A stretch of DNA of 64,000 bases from Pristionchus mayeri (taxonomy: Eukaryota > Nematoda > Chromadorea > Rhabditida > Neodiplogasteridae). Below the pieces are notes generated by a model. It did not search any database. It was not told where the DNA came from and saw only the letters and a list, made by a program, of their open reading frames with translations. The position numbers and the translations under genes are program-made. Of the stretch, positions 62,909-64,000 are shown piece by piece (within the stretch, counting starts at the first letter, position 1; every line of letters starts with the position of its first letter). The stretch is taken from NCBI GenBank assembly GCA_036245805.1, contig BTRK01000002.1, forward strand, positions 7,312,689 to 7,376,688. Reading direction: 5' to 3'.

Positions 62909-63223
62909 TTGTCCGCTGAATTAGTTAGCGTAGAAAGGAAATTACACTGTAACGTGCTTATTTGGAGTAAATGTTTACCAATTTCCAATATTTTCATGAG
63001 CATTACAGTACCCACTGGTCAATGGACTAGCCAATTACACGGCACCGTTTTGCCCCGTGATTCTGTCTCTAAGACTGCTAAGACGACTGATCTTCATGAA
63101 AGGAAATTTTCCAATTCTGCTGTCGCCCAATGTCAACCATTAAGTCAAATAAATTCGAACAAATCGTTTCAACGCCGATATATTCCTGAACAAATTGCGA
63201 CAAAACCAAATGCGAACTTGTAA
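62909..63223 (+). CDS. Receptor exon 7: C-terminal part and stop
   Basis: Acceptor TTCATTGGCAG at 62908, phase 0, 104 codons ending TAA at 63221-63223. The first part, up to CNVLIWSK, would cover the end of TM7 (the family often has an S-K/R pair here); the remainder is a hydrophilic Ser/Gln/Lys-rich tail. An additional in-frame 42-bp intron (62967 GTAAATG to 63008 ATTACAG) is possible; it has good borders and no stop, so it changes only 14 residues. TM7 is weaker than expected, so this exon is less certain than exons 4 and 5. Confidence 0.55.
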   Translation: MSAELVSVERKLHCNVLIWSKCLPISNIFMSITVPTGQWTSQLHGTVLPRDSVSKTAKTTDLHERKFSNSAVAQCQPLSQINSNKSFQRRYIPEQIATKPNANL

Positions 63224-63229
63224 TTATGG

Positions 63230-63235
63230 AATAAA
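63230..63235 (+). terminator. AATAAA poly(A) signal
   Basis: Seven bases after the stop at 63223. Nematode genes commonly have very short 3' UTRs with AATAAA close to the stop, so this supports 63223 as the gene end and the plus strand as coding. Confidence 0.6.
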
Positions 63236-63622
63236 TCGATATTTTGAGGGATGGATGCAGTGTATTTGTTGCGAAAAGTCCTCGTGTTGCGTTGTATTCG
63301 TCGGAAAATGTCACCTTTGGGACTAGCTTTTGATGTTCATTTAACAATAAGACACAAATCGATACTACACATATGTTTTCTTGCTCGCATAAGAGAGATC
63401 ACTGAACCACTTCCTACTCAAGCACATTCCAACGATTGCGATATATTCGGCGATCACTAGTCTCTAGCAAGCTCTCCGTACCGGAATGCAATTTACGCCG
63501 ACTACATTTACCGCGAATTGATGTAATCCGCCACAAGTCCCTGCTTCTGACGATTCTCGGGCAATGCCAGGGGTGGATTGTGTAGACAGTTGTGTAGTAC
63601 ACATACGGCAAATATGAAAGAA

Positions 63623-63638
63623 CCCCCCCCCCCCCCCC
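63623..63638. repeat. Run of 16 C (16 G on the minus strand)
   Basis: Homopolymer flanked by GAAAGAA and TACCGTATC. Length is likely to vary between reads and alleles; the minus strand could form a G-quadruplex. Confidence 0.9.
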
Positions 63639-63814
63639 TACCGTATCAAAAATCCCTGGTATTTCGATGAATCCGCTTGAAAAATAATAGTTTTCAGAGT
63701 TCAAAGATTAGTATGCTCGCGGGAATAGAATCGAAAGGAAGAGACAGAGAAGTGAGAGAAAGGAGGGAATGAGTTGGCAAATCGGAAAGAGGAGTTCAAG
63801 ACGAAAGGATACAA

Positions 63815-63831
63815 CACTCCAGACTGGAGTG
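63815..63831. other. Perfect 8-bp inverted repeat around one base
   Basis: CACTCCAG, A, CTGGAGTG. It lies between a purine-rich tract and the AAT microsatellite; no associated gene or repeat end was identified. Confidence 0.5.
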
Positions 63832-63844
63832 AGGTTAAGCAAGG

Positions 63845-63890
63845 ATAATAATACGACAAATAATAATCATAATAATAATATAATAATAAT
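63845..63890 (+). repeat. (AAT)n microsatellite
   Basis: Imperfect AAT/TAA repeats (ATAATAATACGACAAATAAT and onward) ending directly at the start of the open reverse-transcriptase frame at 63890. The contact suggests that the retroelement fragment is truncated or rearranged here. Confidence 0.8.
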
Positions 63891-64000
63891 TAATTCTGAT
63901 ATACAAAACATTCACCTCGGCCATCGATAACCTAGTAGAACAAACGTTGTCCACGAGTCAACCACCGGAGCAAGCCGGCTTTCGCAAGAACTATGCAACA
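63890..64000 (+). mobile_element. Non-LTR retrotransposon reverse transcriptase fragment, cut by window end
   Basis: The frame from 63890 stays open to the window end: LILIYKTFTSAIDNLVEQTL, then STSQPPEQAGFRKNYAT. The pattern YK-x-FT-x-x-I, then L-x-x-x-QPPEQAGFRK-x-Y-x-T is the fingers-region signature of reverse transcriptases of LINE elements (RTE-like and relatives), where EQAGFR is highly conserved. An in-frame TAA at 63887 and the microsatellite upstream show that the usual N-terminal part is absent, so this is a 5'-truncated or internally broken copy unless it continues past an insertion. The rest of the element lies beyond the window. Confidence 0.85.

Larger units (their letters stand above)
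61602..63223 (+). pseudogene. Nematode serpentine chemoreceptor (Srg-superfamily-like 7TM GPCR), probably disrupted
   Basis: Seven exons can be placed: 61602-61731, 61869-62121, 62182-62338, 62418-62525, 62619-62720, 62805-62867 and 62909-63223. The joins from exon 2 onward are all phase 0 with GT-AG introns of 60, 79, 93, 84 and 41 bp, typical of nematodes. The product would be about 350-370 residues, near the usual size of Srg/Srv-type receptors, which sense odorants or other small molecules at sensory cilia. Recognition rests on TM1 followed by KTPFFTLFVST, FPLHENYW, the TM3 end GKAAIAVHRVFVM, and hydrophobic TM5 and TM6. The third exon carries a 22-bp tandem duplication that causes a stop and a frameshift. 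The join of exon 1 to exon 2 is off by one base with the best splice sites. It could be a pseudogene, a null allele or contain an assembly error; the exact family (Srg, Srv, Srx) is not resolved. Confidence 0.65.
63236..63889. other. Intergenic region; no gene recognised
   Basis: Contains short open frames on both strands without recognisable motifs or matching codon character, a 16-C run at 63623-63638, a purine-rich tract at about 63723-63800, an inverted repeat at 63815-63831 and an AAT microsatellite at about 63845-63890. A frame at 63251-63460 follows the receptor on the same strand, but its product resembles nothing I know and I do not call it. Confidence 0.5.

Noticed and set aside
61602..63223. 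Insect odorant or gustatory receptor
   Set aside because: Small introns, the TPFFTLF motif after TM1, the HRV end of TM3 and the short 3' UTR fit nematode Srg-type receptors better; insect receptors have other C-terminal motifs, which I do not see.
63078..63347. Minus-strand 89-codon frame
   Set aside because: Antisense to the last receptor exon and its poly(A) signal; the product has no recognisable motif.
63414..63704. Minus-strand 96-codon frame
   Set aside because: Runs through the 16-G homopolymer (a string of glycines) and shows no family motif; codon pattern is not convincing.
1..64000. Nematode telomere repeat or rRNA/tRNA genes
   Set aside because: I saw no TTAGGC tract and no tRNA- or rRNA-like segment in the readable non-satellite part.

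Overview
The window is eukaryotic and most likely from a nematode. The evidence is a multi-exon chemoreceptor gene of the nematode serpentine-receptor type near the right end (61602-63223), with introns of about 40-95 bp, GT-AG borders and an AATAAA seven bases after the last stop. No bacterial-type gene, operon, tRNA or rRNA is visible.

Positions 1-59242 (93 % of the window) are one continuous satellite array in a single orientation, running off the left edge. The monomer is 152 or 153 bp, with a 116-bp form that lacks 37 bp and several rarer rearranged forms. Nearly every monomer carries the perfect 8-bp palindrome TGACGTCA, the consensus CRE/ATF bZIP site. The array has higher-order structure: dimers (269 bp), 610-bp tetramers, and repeats at spacings of 647, 788, 917, 1067, 1373, 1676, 1831, 2897, 5866, 8235, 10789, 17105 and 22971 bp. 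The many open frames in it are a by-product of the 153-bp (51-codon) period and I do not annotate them as genes.

The array ends at 59242, directly against a foldback (long inverted repeat) element at 59225-60819. It has arms of about 390 bp, a third partial arm copy, an internal 155-bp tandem repeat and no recognisable transposase. Its two extreme ends carry the same 18 bp of satellite sequence. The internal 155-bp repeat shares spaced sequence blocks with the 152-bp satellite monomer. My main hypothesis is that the satellite and the foldback element share an origin: either the satellite was amplified from the element, or the palindrome formed at the array edge.

Positions 60820-61601 are non-coding and contain GGCTCA-type repeats and two perfect short palindromes. 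At 61602-63223 lies a seven-exon receptor gene. Six exons look intact, but the exon coding TM4 holds a 22-bp tandem duplication that introduces a stop and a frameshift, so it is probably a young pseudogene or a null allele. The join of exon 1 to exon 2 also shows a phase conflict. Positions 63236-63889 are non-coding (16-C run, purine-rich tract, AAT microsatellite). The last 102 bases encode part of a non-LTR retrotransposon reverse transcriptase, cut off by the window edge.

All statements come from reading the sequence by eye. Repeat boundaries are good to about 10-50 bp, and family names rest on motif recognition, not database searches.
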